This document shows, in pieces, positions 40,101 through 52,260 of a DNA stretch of 64,000 nucleotides. The DNA is taken from the NCBI GenBank assembly GCA_013396655.1, contig WBMV01008320.1, positions 119,865-183,864 on the forward strand. Reading direction: 5' to 3'. This DNA comes from Campylorhamphus procurvoides (taxonomy: Eukaryota; Chordata; Aves; Passeriformes; Dendrocolaptidae). Numbering within the stretch: the first letter of the stretch is position 1; every line of letters starts with the position of its first letter. The notes below the pieces were generated by a model that saw only the letters and a list, made by a program, of their open reading frames with translations, did no database searches and was not told where the DNA came from. A program made the translations under genes and the position numbers.

Positions 40101-43100
40101 AGTAATGAATCAGGATGTTCTGATTATTTAGGCTAAGTAGGACTTTTCACTCTGTTTCCTGAACATCATTGCAGGTTCTCCATTTCCTACTCCACCATCT
40201 ATACTGTCATTATTCACTTCGTCTGCTGTGCCCTTGAGGTCCTAAGAACTGTGTACTTCTGGCAGTGTTTGTACCAATGTTTGAAAGGTGAACAGTCTCT
40301 CAAATCGCTGTTACCCACCTCTTTTGATTCTATGAATGTCACTTTCCAACTCTACCTCTGCCCTTTCTTGTGCTCCTCTCAGACCCCATCTAGGCAGTGT
40401 TCAGAATAAATAAGTCTGGTCTGGTTTTAGGGCATTCTGTCTTCTATGCACTTCTTCATCCTCGTGAACCAGGGAGAAGGATAACCAGTGTGTTATTGTT
40501 CAATATAAAGTAGTCCATCAACAAAAAAATGGTTTTCAGAAAGTCTGTAAACCATTCCTTTAGAGCTTTCAAACATAAAAGGAATAACTGACCTGTGAAG
40601 TTTGCTTTTATCCTATGAAAATGAAAATGGAGAGTGATGAATAAGAACTCATCCTTTACTTTTTCCTCTTCTGGTTTTCCACACAGGAAGGAAATAATAA
40701 ACCCTCTCCACTTTCAGTTGCAACCCAGCTTCTTGTGCTAAGTAATGGTGGAGTAAATAGCTGAATTGTACTCTCTTGTCTCCAGATGTGACATTGAAAA
40801 GATCACGAATAGGGGAAACTTCAATACACATAGGGTTGTTTTTATGAAATGCATATTGGCAGTCGCCAAGATTCCATTTAAACCTTTCAGGTATGTTGAT
40901 AGACAAGCCCTCACTCATTGCTAAAGGATTTGTTCAAAGGTAGGAAAATAAGGCTCAAAACAGTTGATTTTTGTCGAAGCCAGGTTACTGGTAGAGTTCT
41001 CTAAGGACATTAATGAGATACTGGTCTGTTCAACAGACAAAGCAGTGGTCTAGGAAAACAAAAAAAAGGGCTGCTTAGCAGGTAAGACCAATTGTCAGTA
41101 ACTCTAGGGCTGGGTGATACTAGCATACTGGCTACAAGGAATTGCATGAGGAACCTCCTTTGCAAAGCAGCATATCAGCTGTTTGGCAAATAAGAATCAG
41201 TGTACACTGAGAAATTGTTACTCAGACAGTCATTTAACAGCATTTTTGGGTGAAAAAAATCTTTTAAGCTTTTTTGGAACTTGACATAGCCTAACATTTA
41301 CACAAGCAATTAAGTGTGTTTATGGTGGATTAATAATTCTGTGTACAACTTGGTCAACTCTGGAGCGGGAAAACAGCCTGGGCAATCTCTAGAAGGGGCC
41401 AGATTTTCCATGTAAATTGTTAATTAACTCATTAAAACACATGATTTGTGCAAAGTTGGAGCTGCCTGCAGGACTGTTTGAGAGTTCAGAATTCCCAGCT
41501 GGAGTGCTCCTACACCAATCAGTCAAATACTTAACTGCAAAGGCAGCTTGACTTCAGTCAATCACCTTATTTCAAGTTAGTCCATTATCTTGTCTAGGCA
41601 AGACCATAGTTGGGGAGTAGCTGGACCAGCAAGGCCATTCATTAGTAGCTAAGTGATGTGGGTGTTGCCCAACTGCACCACTATTGTGGCCATAGAAGTT
41701 TGAATTTCATGCCTGTGAATTAAGTTCTATAGTTCATTCTCTATTTTTTGCCACAGTCATGCATATGGGAGAAAACAATTCTCCCTTGGTTGTCTGCATT
41801 CCCTGCAAACTCAGAAAATTACACGGCTTTACCTTTAAGGTCATGTGAACACTGAGACTCTGAGGCTGGGAGTGTCAGCAAGGAAAACCCTACATGCCCA
41901 GAAAAGAGGAGACATGTGAGAAGCGCATGGCCCTGCAGAAGGCTGACACCTGGTTCAGACCACTGGCTGCAGGTGGTACTGGCCCTGGTGTGACAGACAG
42001 ACCTTCCCTTCCCGCCCCTCAAGCTCTGGCACGTGTCTGTTTTCTGTTTTAAAGGCTCATCAGGGATACAAGGTCTAATTCATGGTTAGAGCTGTTTAAG
42101 AGTGCTGCAGGGGGCAGGAAGGATCAGAGCAGTAGAGATTATTGTGGGGATTTCTAGTAAAACAGGGAAGGTTGTCAATGCAGACTTACTTGAGGGGATG
42201 GAGAAGTAGATTGATTACAGTCCTATGGAGTAAGTGCAAACTCAAATAGGGGACTTTGCTGTGTACTGACAGACACAGAACGTGATGCACCAGCCAGAAA
42301 TTGAATCATGACAAATTCAAATTATAGATAAGGTGTGCTTTTTTAACAGTGGAACTAATCAGCTTCTGGAACAATGTATATACACACACACCCCCCAAGA
42401 TACTCTTTTAGTTAAAAATCCTTATATCAAGATTTGAGATATTTTTAGAAGACATTTTCTATTTCGACTACAACTTTTTGAGTGGTACAGGAACTATTTG
42501 GTTTAATTTTGTGGTTTGTTCTGTGCTGGACTTTATGCAGTTTTTTATACATCTCTTGACATTAAATTTATTGATACTTGATGTTATACCGATCATGGTC
42601 CTAGCTGTGTCATGGTTTTTAGAGATGTTAACACAGGTATGCTAATTTGGGTTGCTTCCCATAGTCCTGCAGTTCTGTGCTCTTGTGCCCTGCAGCTTGA
42701 AGGTGTCTGACCAGATGCCACAGGTTGGTGTGGAAGAGAGATTTAACTGGATTCTAGAGTTGCAGAATTAGTTCTTTCCAATACCCACTTCAGTCTTCAG
42801 GAAAGATGTCTTTTTTTGAAAATATTTAAATTTTAAATGTCTGAATAGGAAATTCTGTAGTGTAGTGTAGTCTGTAATGAATTCATTGTCTCGGAAAATT
42901 TTTTTTTGTTGTTGTTGTTTTCTGTGATTTTCTGTCCTGTGCATGATGCATGTTGGTTATCATGGTGAGGGAAGTTTATAATTAATAGTACTTGTGGGAC
43001 TAGAGAGTGTGCTTCCTCCTCAACACTTCTCTTCCAGCAGACAATTGACTCTGTTTGCTCTTAAAGACAAATTATTCAGTAAAGTTCTAGTCTTAGAATA

Positions 43101-43335
43101 ATATCCAAGTTAAATTTTACCAAGAACCCTCTCCGCCAGTATTTTAAATAATGCTTGTACTAATTTTATGTATTAGTGCATCATTTTCCTGGAACATAAG
43201 CTAAATTGAACCCATTTATTTGAACATCATTGCTTTTCTTTGAATGTGTGCATAAGAACAAGTGCCTAACAAGATGTAAAATGCTCCTTTTTATAGAAAA
43301 TGAAAGGTGCTAAATGTGTGTTTCTGTTTTTACAG
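34176..43335 (+). other. NUBPL intron 10
   Basis: The 9,160-bp intron has a consensus donor GTAAGT and a strong acceptor TTCTGTTTTTACAG. I recognise no gene or interspersed repeat in it. Two low-complexity bits occur near 42380 (CA/C run) and 42900-42920 (T run with TTG repeats). Confidence 0.88.
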
Positions 43336-43398
43336 GCTAAAACCTATCTAAAGATAGCTATGGAAATAGTAAGAAGACTGCCAGTACCTCCTGCTTGA
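43336..43398 (+). CDS. NUBPL: NUBPL last coding exon with stop (human exon 11 equivalent)
   Basis: The final coding segment is 63 nt including the TGA stop at 43396-43398, and encodes AKTYLKIAMEIVRRLPVPPA. It follows a strong acceptor (TTCTGTTTTTACAG at 43335) after a 9.2-kb intron. The peptide is the amphipathic C-terminal helix of Mrp/NUBPL proteins followed by a short Pro-rich tail. The five exons in the window together give 148 residues. Added to the 171 residues expected from human exons 1-6, this gives exactly the human length of 319, so the C terminus is neither truncated nor extended. The exon continues directly into the 3' UTR. Confidence 0.95.
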   Translation, partial: AKTYLKIAMEIVRRLPVPPA

Positions 43399-44220
43399 AG
43401 TATTTACCACTGAAACTTAACAAAAAAGTGATCTTTGGTGCAACCAATGCGGAAGAGTCCTGCTACCTAATAATGTGGAGGCCATATCTTAGTTCTGAGA
43501 ACTTCTTTAGCAGTTAATTTACCAGAGGTTAAATTATGATTGTGACATTTACCATTTTTCAAATCACTGTTTGGCCATGTCCAAATGGATTGAAGTATGC
43601 AAACAGTGATAGACAATATTTAACTACTGAATTTTAGCATCATTAAGCATTTTTCACATGTGTACTGTTTTAAGGTAAAGAATGAAAAACAGCCTCTCCA
43701 GTCAAGAAGAATGATGAGAGGTATGCCAAGGCATTAATTCTGCTTAAGAAAATAATTTTTCAATACTCTTAATTAGTTTCAGTTTTGGTTAAATATCAAA
43801 CTGACCTTAAGTTCTGCAAGATTTTAAGAAGCAAAATCAGTTATGCAACTGCTGTACTTTTGTGTGTTCATCTCATAAGAAAATTTAAACATTCCGCATA
43901 TACTCGGAAGGGTTTTTGTGATGGATGATGATCAAATTTATTTTTTATTGGATAAAGTTCAATCGTGAGGCAATTCAGTTTTGTGGAGAATGGATTACAT
44001 GACCTTGAGGCTTGTTTTTTGACTGTTTTACATTATAATGAACCCAGACAGAAGACCAGGTAACCAAGGCCTTCACTGACAACCAGATGTTTTGCTTGAG
44101 CTCAGTTTGCCAGGGAATGCAAATGATCGAGATGAATTAAATTTATGATTGTATATTCCTATGATGATGCAACAACTTGGAATTTGAATATAAAGATATA
44201 TTTTTGAAGTAAAGAAATAT
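43399..44220 (+). other. NUBPL: NUBPL 3' UTR (3' end estimated)
   Basis: This is the transcribed non-coding sequence after the TGA stop. It is AT-rich and I recognise no repeat in it. The 3' boundary is inferred from a cluster of non-canonical poly(A) hexamers at 44187-44217 followed by a long GU-rich tract. No canonical AATAAA was found between the stop and that point. A longer UTR using an ATTAAA at 45087-45092 is possible. Confidence 0.6.
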
Positions 44221-44300
44221 TTGGTCGTCAAACTGTGTGGCCTTCTGGTTTGTTTTTTCCTTGCGTGTGATCTTTATTTTTGTGTTGGTGTGTGGAAGTG
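44187..44300 (+). terminator. NUBPL: Candidate NUBPL cleavage/polyadenylation region
   Basis: Variant hexamers AATATA (44187-44192), TATAAA (44190-44195) and AAGAAA (44212-44217) sit in an A/T-rich stretch. From about 44226 to 44300 the sequence becomes strongly T/GT-rich (tgtgtgg, tggtttgttttttcc, tgtgttggtgtgtgg), as expected of a downstream GU element. A TGTA motif lies about 35 bp upstream. The signal is inferred from composition and is not proven. Confidence 0.45.
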
Positions 44301-47300
44301 AAAGATTATGCCTTCAGGGAATGAGTTTCCATTTACAATTAGATGCTTGAGTTGACATTTAGGCTTTTTCATTTACACAGTCAAATATGGGTATCTTAAA
44401 CATACATCTTAACCATACCATACTGTGAATTTAAACATACTAGGGAGTTCTGCTGTTAAACTCTGAGGGACCAGGGTTTTCCCTGGAGTCCGAATATGTA
44501 GTCAGGATTTTGTTTATAGTTGTTTTTATTTATTGAAGTGATATGACATAAAAAGTTGGTATACATTTACATTAAGAATATTTAAGTAATATGGACTCAG
44601 AATTTACATGGAAAATCTAGACACAAATGATGAGTTGAATTTCAAGCTTGGGTGATTTTGTAAGTATGTAAATTATATGGGGCTTTTTTTACTTCAAGTC
44701 AATCTCTGAAGCTCTTCACTGGCAGCCTCCCCCTTGAGATCTCATATCAGTGGTCAGCTCTTTCAGTAGTATATTATCCCAGGCCTGTAAATTGACAAAA
44801 ATACTCCCTCCCTTTTACTTTTCTGATATATTTTACAAAAATCAAAGCTGGCTTTGTGTTCTGCCTTTTCATACTTCATTGATAACATTTTTTTAAATTA
44901 AATTTTAGCTCTACATCTTTATTTACTTTGCGTATCATAATTGTCAACATACCTATCTGTAAGTAATCCTATGGTGGTTTTGGCATAGTATAATCATCAT
45001 TTAAGTGGGAAAACTGGCATTTCTGTCTGATTTCTAACAAAAACCAGTGATACAGCCTGACTGTTGGGATTTGTTATTTTTATTCTATTAAAAAGTTTCT
45101 GAATGTCTCTGACATGCAGTTTATGTTGAGACTGGGCGAACAATCAGTATACAGATAGATGGTTGTTTACTTTCCCTTTCGTTTCTTTCTCATTATTTCT
45201 TCGGTTAGTTGAAGGATGAAATTTGGTTTCAAGTGTCCTTTTATTTTTAGTCCTTTTTTTTCCCTTTTAATTAAGTACTGTGGTTTTGCTCTGTTGAATC
45301 TTTCAACTTTAGAACTATTTTGAATGCCTTTATCAAGAAACTAGTTATAATGATTAAACATAGTTTCTGTGCCAGTCTGAAAAGTCATATTTAGTTAACA
45401 GTTTTGTGGAAGGGTTGCACAATGATTTATTGATTGAAAATTTTCAGTCATTATATATATATATATATAATTCTACAGAGTTCTGTTTTTAAGAGTAGCT
45501 ATGGTCAAATCAAATTTAAAATGAGAATGTATTTCCTTCCCTCGTTCACATGAGTGAAAAACTGTTTCCCAGCCCTTCTCATGCAAAGTAAATGAAGGGC
45601 ATTGACAGAGTGTTACTGCTGCTTAATGTTATAGAAACACATACTCACATTTTTTATATTGCATGTGTATATGTTAAATACTTATTAATGAATTCTAGTC
45701 GACATACTACATTTGAAGTTGTAGTTCATAAAATCATTAATACAGGTTGTTGTATGTGGGGGGTGGTTTAGCAGGAGAAAGTGGTATTTAACCATAGTCT
45801 ATAAGTACAGATAATAGACTTGATACACCGTACTGTTTGCTCTTTTCAGCTCCAGTATTTTACTTTAATCTCAGTGATATTTCCTAGTGTACTAGCACGT
45901 TTTTTTCTAAAAATGCTAATCCTAACAAGAGGGCCTGGCTTTCCTGAGCTGTATGGGTAGATGCTCTTTGCTCAGGAGCAGTGAAGACTTACTGCAGAAT
46001 TGCAGTGATCATGGTTTACTGCACAGAATTATTGAAGTCGGTAGCACTGAGAGCTGCAGTTACACATTGAAAAATCCCACAGAGGAAGGGGGAGAGAGAA
46101 AGAGTGGGGCTAGAGAGGCCAGACAGGCAGGAATGGGGACAGATACTTCTCACAACAAAAAAATTTTAGTTGTTACTTGAAGTTTTGAGAGAAAAGTAGT
46201 TTGCAAGTCAAGGTTTTCTACTAATTTGAGTTCAAGCTACAACCCATTTTAGTTGCTCTGATTGGTAATCATGGTGATGAATTAACATTGATGCAGACAA
46301 AAAAACCCCGCTGTAATTCTGAACTTAATTCAAAAAGTTGTGACTCACTTGGATCCAGTTCAACAGGTGAAACCCACTATAATAGCTTTCCCTTGGGAAG
46401 TGTGGTTTTCACCTTGACCTACTCAAATTCCTAGTTGGGTTTTTCCTATTTGTGATGGATGCAGTTGGTGCTGACTAGAAAAGGCTTAGATCTGAGGCAG
46501 CTGCTGCCTACTGGCTTGTTGGTAAACTGTGTTCAGGGCTCCCTAATGTAAACCAAAAGCTGCAATCAGGGCAGGGAGAAAAGGGAGTGCAGAAGGGGTG
46601 AATCTTACGCCAGTGGGAGCATCTCTGGGTTCTAGAGAGCCTGTCATGAGAGGGCTTGCAGGTGCAAGAATGTATGTGGAAGAATAACAGCAGAAGAGCA
46701 GCAAGAAAGAAAAACTCTTGTGTTGCTTAGGTGAAAGACTAAAATGCTGTGAGGGGCTCTGTGGGCTAGAGAACTGATTTGCAAAGGCTAAGGCTCTGAA
46801 GATGCTGTGCAACAATTTCAGGGGGACTTTGGTGCTTACTCAGGCTCAGCAAAGCTGCTGTCAGAGCATCCCCAACCCGGACACGTGAGTTCAGTACCCG
46901 TCACAGGCAATGCTCCCATCCTTCCAGATGCTGTTGGTGAGGATAGGATCTCCACATTTATTTTTCCACATGGTTTGCAGTAGTTGTCTAAGGTGCAGGA
47001 AACTTGTTCTACACCTGGCTTTGGCAAAAGATTCAAATCCGTAGCTCCTAGACTTAGGAGAGGTCCTCAGCCACTTGGCTTAGTCTTTGCTAAGGACCAT
47101 CATGGAATGTTCAGCACTTCTGATAAAGCTGTACCACTTTTGGAAGAAATAAGGAACATAGTCCTAATCACAGCTGATTATTTTTTAGCCTAATGACTTG
47201 TGCTAAGCTTTGATCTTGCTCCCAGCCTTATTGATGTCTTTTACCTAATGAGACTGAATAAAATTATCAATTCTTAGGCTAATGCCTGGCATTTTTAGCT

Positions 47301-50300
47301 GCTTACAGATTTAAGGCTCTGGGGTTTTGCTTTTGGGATTTTGATACCCATATGTCATTTTAGTTTCTCATGGCTGCATCTGGGCCTATATTGTTGTCAT
47401 AATTTTTATTTAACAGGAATGCTGCCTAATGGAGATGGTGGGGGGGAAAGGCTCCTGCTGAAGATCGCTTGACCATAAGATGAATCTGAATTGCTGATTT
47501 AATTTCAGAATTGACTTACAATGGCAGGAGTTATAATGGTAATTATGTTTTATTTTGGCAGCGTATCAGCCAAGGCACCGGTATGTCAGCCACGTATCAC
47601 AAAAAACACAGCAAAAGAAAAAATTAATTCCCAAAGTAGTTTTCAGCCTAAATTTAAGACTTGACTTTTTATTTTTTGCAGCCTCTGTTTTACATTATAA
47701 AGATATTAAGTCTGAAGAAAAGGTGTATTGAAGGTCTGTATTTTTCCATTATCTTTGCATATTCAGAGAGGGTTTTTTTTGTTTTCCAGCAAGAAGAGGA
47801 TAGGCACAGCCTGTCCTTTCTTATGCACCTTTTCCTCTTAATTTTCTCTGGATGAGTCTGGATCTCAATATCCACTTTAATCAATGCAAATAAATGACTT
47901 ATCCTAGGGAGTGCATGAGTCTTCGGACAAGCTAGTGGGGGGGAAGAACATCTGTTATCCTTTAACATTGTTTTGAGGGCTTACATTTGAAGTGTTTTCA
48001 CTCATACCATTGGGATTTTCTAAAACTTGTGTTATTTCCTGTGGTCCAGAGGTTTTCTCTTTTCTTTGAGAGAAAGGCAGGAGACTCCCCATACTTGTGT
48101 GCTCCATGTATGCTTCCTGTTACTAAACAAGGTCTGTTTTAAAGATACAAACTTCTGGTTGCTTTTTCTGAAAAGGACTAGCTTTAAATAATGACTTTCT
48201 AATGGTACTTAAATGTACTTTTCAGGGACTATTTCTTTCTCCGAATTAATATGGAAGAAATACTATAATGTATTTTTAAAGCCCAGTTTGATTGCATATT
48301 TAGCCGTAATAAACGGGGTGAGAAACTATCTTACTAAGCCAAAGCCACGTTCTCTAAGTTTAATTTTGGAGTGTTCACCCACTGTGTAAATGTTGCAAAT
48401 ATTTTTCATCTCATTAAGGGAAAGTGTTATATGAACTGCAGTTCAGGACGCTCTCCTGCTCCCCAGTAAGCATTTGAGAGTGATGTGAGATCTATCTGTA
48501 AGCTGCTTTCTGCAGTGGTTTATCTGCTGAATCAGGAAGTTTCCACCTGTCTCTTAGAAAAGGAATTTCCATATAAACGGCTTTTGTCCGTAATAGCTTG
48601 AGGCCTCTAATTACATTTCAGATGGAGTAGGGAGATTTTGAGTTTGCACTTCACACTTCTGCCTGTTGGCTATTTTGGAAAGTTACTTTTTAGAACAAGT
48701 GTTAAAAGGCTGGAAGAATGCACCTGGTAAGCATCTAGGCTTTGAAAACTTAGTCTAATAACCCCACGTTGATTTGTGAGCACCAGCACTACTGGCACCT
48801 CTTTTGTAATGCCTAATATCATAAGCTTTTAGGAAGTCTGTAAATTGTGGTTTGTTTGCACTTTAATAAATCTGTGTTTTACAAATGCATTTCTTTTTAA
48901 CACAGACAGTGCTACTTCACTTTTGGCTTAACTTCTCAGCAGTGTAAATAAACTGTGTTTCCTTGCCTATTGGTAACACATCTAGAAAGTTATTCTTCTA
49001 GGGAAGGAAATGACAGGGCTGTTTGATGCTGAATACCTTCTTCCCTGATGGGTTAATGTAGAAAATTGTTGTCTTGGTGAATGTTGTTGGTTTTGTTACC
49101 CTGATCAGAAATATATCTCCATTAAAACCAAAGGAAAGTGCTGATAAAACAGCTTTTAATTATTTAGAGCTTGTAGCTCTTGAACATTGAAAACAGTACT
49201 CTAGAGAAATGTATTGAAAATACTCCCATTTATGGACTTCTTAAACATGTTTTTTTAAGAAAGTAGTAGTAGTAAAGACATTTGGACAAGCTCTTTGCTG
49301 TTGAAATGGATTGCTTTCCACAGCCTGAAAAGGTCTACCGTTTTCACAGACAATGTGACTCAGACAAGTTATGTATTATTGCCCATGAGTGCCTGTGTAC
49401 AGAATTCTAAGTATGAATCTGCAGTAGCAGGTGACAGGAGGGAAGAAAGATGACGTACCAGTATTTGCCTGGAACGACCTCGTGCCAGGAAGCAATAGGA
49501 ATTTGTTTGGCACAGCAAAAATACAAGTAGGGTTGTATTTTTAGGGAACGCAGATGGGTCATGGGAAAGTAGGGAATGTCTTATTAGCTGGTAAATGCAA
49601 CTGGCATGTGAAAGAAAATAAAGCATTGTACTGATCAGAAATAAAATGGGAAATGTATCTTTCCCACTTCTGCCAGAAATGTACAGCCACATGACCTGGG
49701 GCACCTGGCACACTGGGGATGTGTTGATTCTAGTGCTTCAGGACTCAGCAGATCATCAGGAGCTCTCATTTATGCCATTTCCTGCATGTTAGGGAAGCAA
49801 TTGAAAAATGTATTCACAAGTGAATAGTTGACTGCAGTTCCTGCAGAAGGTTGCTTAAGAAATGAGATGTCTCAGTTCTTCGTCAGTTGCCTTACCTCAG
49901 ACAATGTGCCATCCCAGGCACATTTGTTAAAGTTAGCATTTTAGCTGTCTTTATTGCACTAGCTGAAATGGAATGTAATAACAAGATACATATTCTCTGC
50001 AAAGTACTTCTCCTGACGCTCGGGTGATACCAGGAAGGTTTTGAATACCATACTGAATTACTGTACCTGAGCTTAATATGCTGTAACTTGAAGTTCCATT
50101 CTATTCTGGTCATTTTTTTCTGTACAAAGTACTTCATGTTTCCATTTCAGGCACTTTACTGCTGTTGGTTCTTCACATAAAGAGATTTAAATACAAGGGC
50201 TCCTAGAGGGAATTCCATGTTTTGGCATTAGATTATATCATTTTCTTCAAAATAGAATGGTCAACAATAGAGTTGTTCTTTATTCTGTTTAGTTTTTGAG

Positions 50301-51337
50301 GCACCAGAAGATAAACATACCAGTTGGACATAATTTTGGATATTCAGATTGGAACTCTTCTAACGAGGTGCTAGCCATATCTTGAGAACACAAACAAAAG
50401 CAACATGAAGCTCTTTTTTTTTTTAGTATATGAATCTCTTTTGTTGTTGCTGCAGAAAAAATAAAAAACTGTAATAGATAAAATGTAACCCTTTGATTTG
50501 GAAATCACGTGTGTTAATTGTCTTGGTTAAGGATCATGAAAGTAGACCTGCTGAACCCAGGTCTCTTGGTGCAGCAGATGCATGTGCTCGCCCTGGAGGA
50601 GCCAGCAGCATTCAAACAGAAGTAAGTGCCTCTTAAGTGGACTCCAAGCTTATTCTGTCATTTGCTCTTGGAAAGAGTCACACCCTGAACTGTGTCAATC
50701 TTGAACCTTTAGACTGTAGGTTCACATGTCCCTAACACAGGAAGTGACTCACTGAAATGTTTATTCTTTGCCATCTACTCTCCCCAGGAAAACAGGGATC
50801 TATTTACTCCATAACGTGTTGGTACTTCTTATCAGACTGTACAATAGCCCTGCCAGGGCTGGCACTGGTCAATATTTGCTAGTAGCTGGTATTCTGTTTG
50901 TAGAAGAACAGTTGCTGTGTGTAATACTTGGGAACCATGTTCATGTTTTGCACCTGGTGTAGACCTGGCAGTTGTTATGGGTTGTGAACTTTGATTTGAT
51001 TTGCTTTCCGTTTGAGTAATGCTGCGTTATTTGCAGGCAGTGTGTGGCCCTGTAATTCTAAAGTGTTGCCAGGCCCAAGATAAAATCCTGCCCTGAGAAT
51101 GATGCTCTGGGAATGACACCTTACCCTTGTATGTACACCACTTTGGATAGAGCTCTGCATGGGCATTTGGAGAGTGTGGCAGAGCTGTCCACTTTTATGA
51201 AGGTCTTACTTGGGCCTGTTGGGACACAGAGGTAGCTGAGGGTCAACAAAATGGTGTGAGGAAATAGCATGCCATGTTATGTTTCAACATGAAACTAGTA
51301 AGGAGGAAAATTTGGAGGAAAGCTGGAATCTCTCTAC
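44301..51337. other. Region downstream of NUBPL without a recognised gene
   Basis: This is AT-rich intergenic sequence. Open frames are short, lack family resemblance and are scattered on both strands. There is a TA microsatellite at 45452-45469. The stretch at about 48260-48700 retains several CpGs and homeodomain-like TAATTA sites in unique sequence, and could be a conserved non-coding element, but this cannot be judged from one genome. Confidence 0.7.
45452..45469. repeat. (TA)9 microsatellite
   Basis: This is an uninterrupted alternating TA run between ttcagtcat and attctacag. It is a simple repeat and likely polymorphic. Confidence 0.95.
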
Positions 51338-52260
51338 TGTTTGTGGTTTGATGCTGGCTGTATGCCAGGTGCTCACCAAAGCATCGCCATCACTCCACTC
51401 CTCAGCTGCACGGGGGAGAGAGAATATAATGGAAGGCTTGTGGGTCAACATAAGGACAGGGAGAAGTCATTCAATGATTACAGTCATAGGCAAAACAGCC
51501 TCAACTTGGGAAAATTAGTTTATTACCAGTCAAATCAGCATAGGATAGTGAGAAATAAACCCAAATCTTAAACACCTTTCCCTCGTCCTTCCCTCCTTCT
51601 TGGGCTCAACTTCAGAACTCTCCACCTTTTCCCTAGCAGCAACACAGGGGGGCAGGGAATGGAGGCTGCAGTCAGTTCATCACACATTGTCTCTGTTGCT
51701 CTTTCCTCCTCAGGGGAAGGACTCCTCACTCTCTTCCCTTGCTCCAGCATGGGGTCCCCTCCCATGGGAGACAGTCCTCCATGAACTTCCCCAAAGTGAG
51801 TCCTACCCACAGGCAGCAATTCTTCATGAACTGCTCCAGTGGGGGTCCCTTCTGTGGTGTGCAGTCCTTAAGGAACAGACTGCTCCAGTGTGGGCTTTCC
51901 AGAGGGTCACAGCCTCTTTTGGGCACATCCATCTACTCCAGTATGGGATCCTCCATGAGCTGCAGGTGGATCAGTGCTTCGCTGTGGTCTGACATGGGCA
52001 GCAGGGGCACATCCTGCCTCACCACGGACTGCAGGGAAGTCTCAGCACTGGCACCTGCAGCAACTCCTCCTGCTGCTCCTTCACTGGCCTTGGTGTCTGC
52101 AGAATTGTTCCTCTCACATATTCTCACTCCATCCTTCTCTGGCTGCAGTTTGCTTCTGCCCAATAAATTTTTTTCCTCTTCTTAAATACATTATCTCCGA
52201 GGTGCTGCCACTGTCCAGCAGCAGATCTGTCTTGGAGTCAGTACCTCTCCTGATTTCCAC
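51338..52260 (-). mobile_element. LTR of an avian endogenous retrovirus, minus orientation
   Basis: Read on the minus strand, the element ends at 51338 in CAAACCACAAACA, a diverged form of the CAAACCACGACA terminus of the 8-kb LTR. It has AATAAA on the minus strand at 51519-51524 and a TATA-like TATTTAAG at 52181-52188. Between them lie imperfect repeats of a 'ctccagtgtggg'-type block (ctccagcatggggtcc, ctccagtgggggtcc, ctccagtgtgggctt, ctccagtatgggatcc), which I recognise as typical of an abundant avian LTR family. The 5' limit near 52260 is approximate and I found no target-site duplication. Open frames of up to about 150 codons on both strands fall in this LTR and are not genes. The unmerged overlap begins inside it at 51577. 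Confidence 0.8.

Noticed and set aside
47028..47040. gattcaaatccg, a second B-box-like sequence
   Set aside because: No tRNA cloverleaf can be built around it; chance match.
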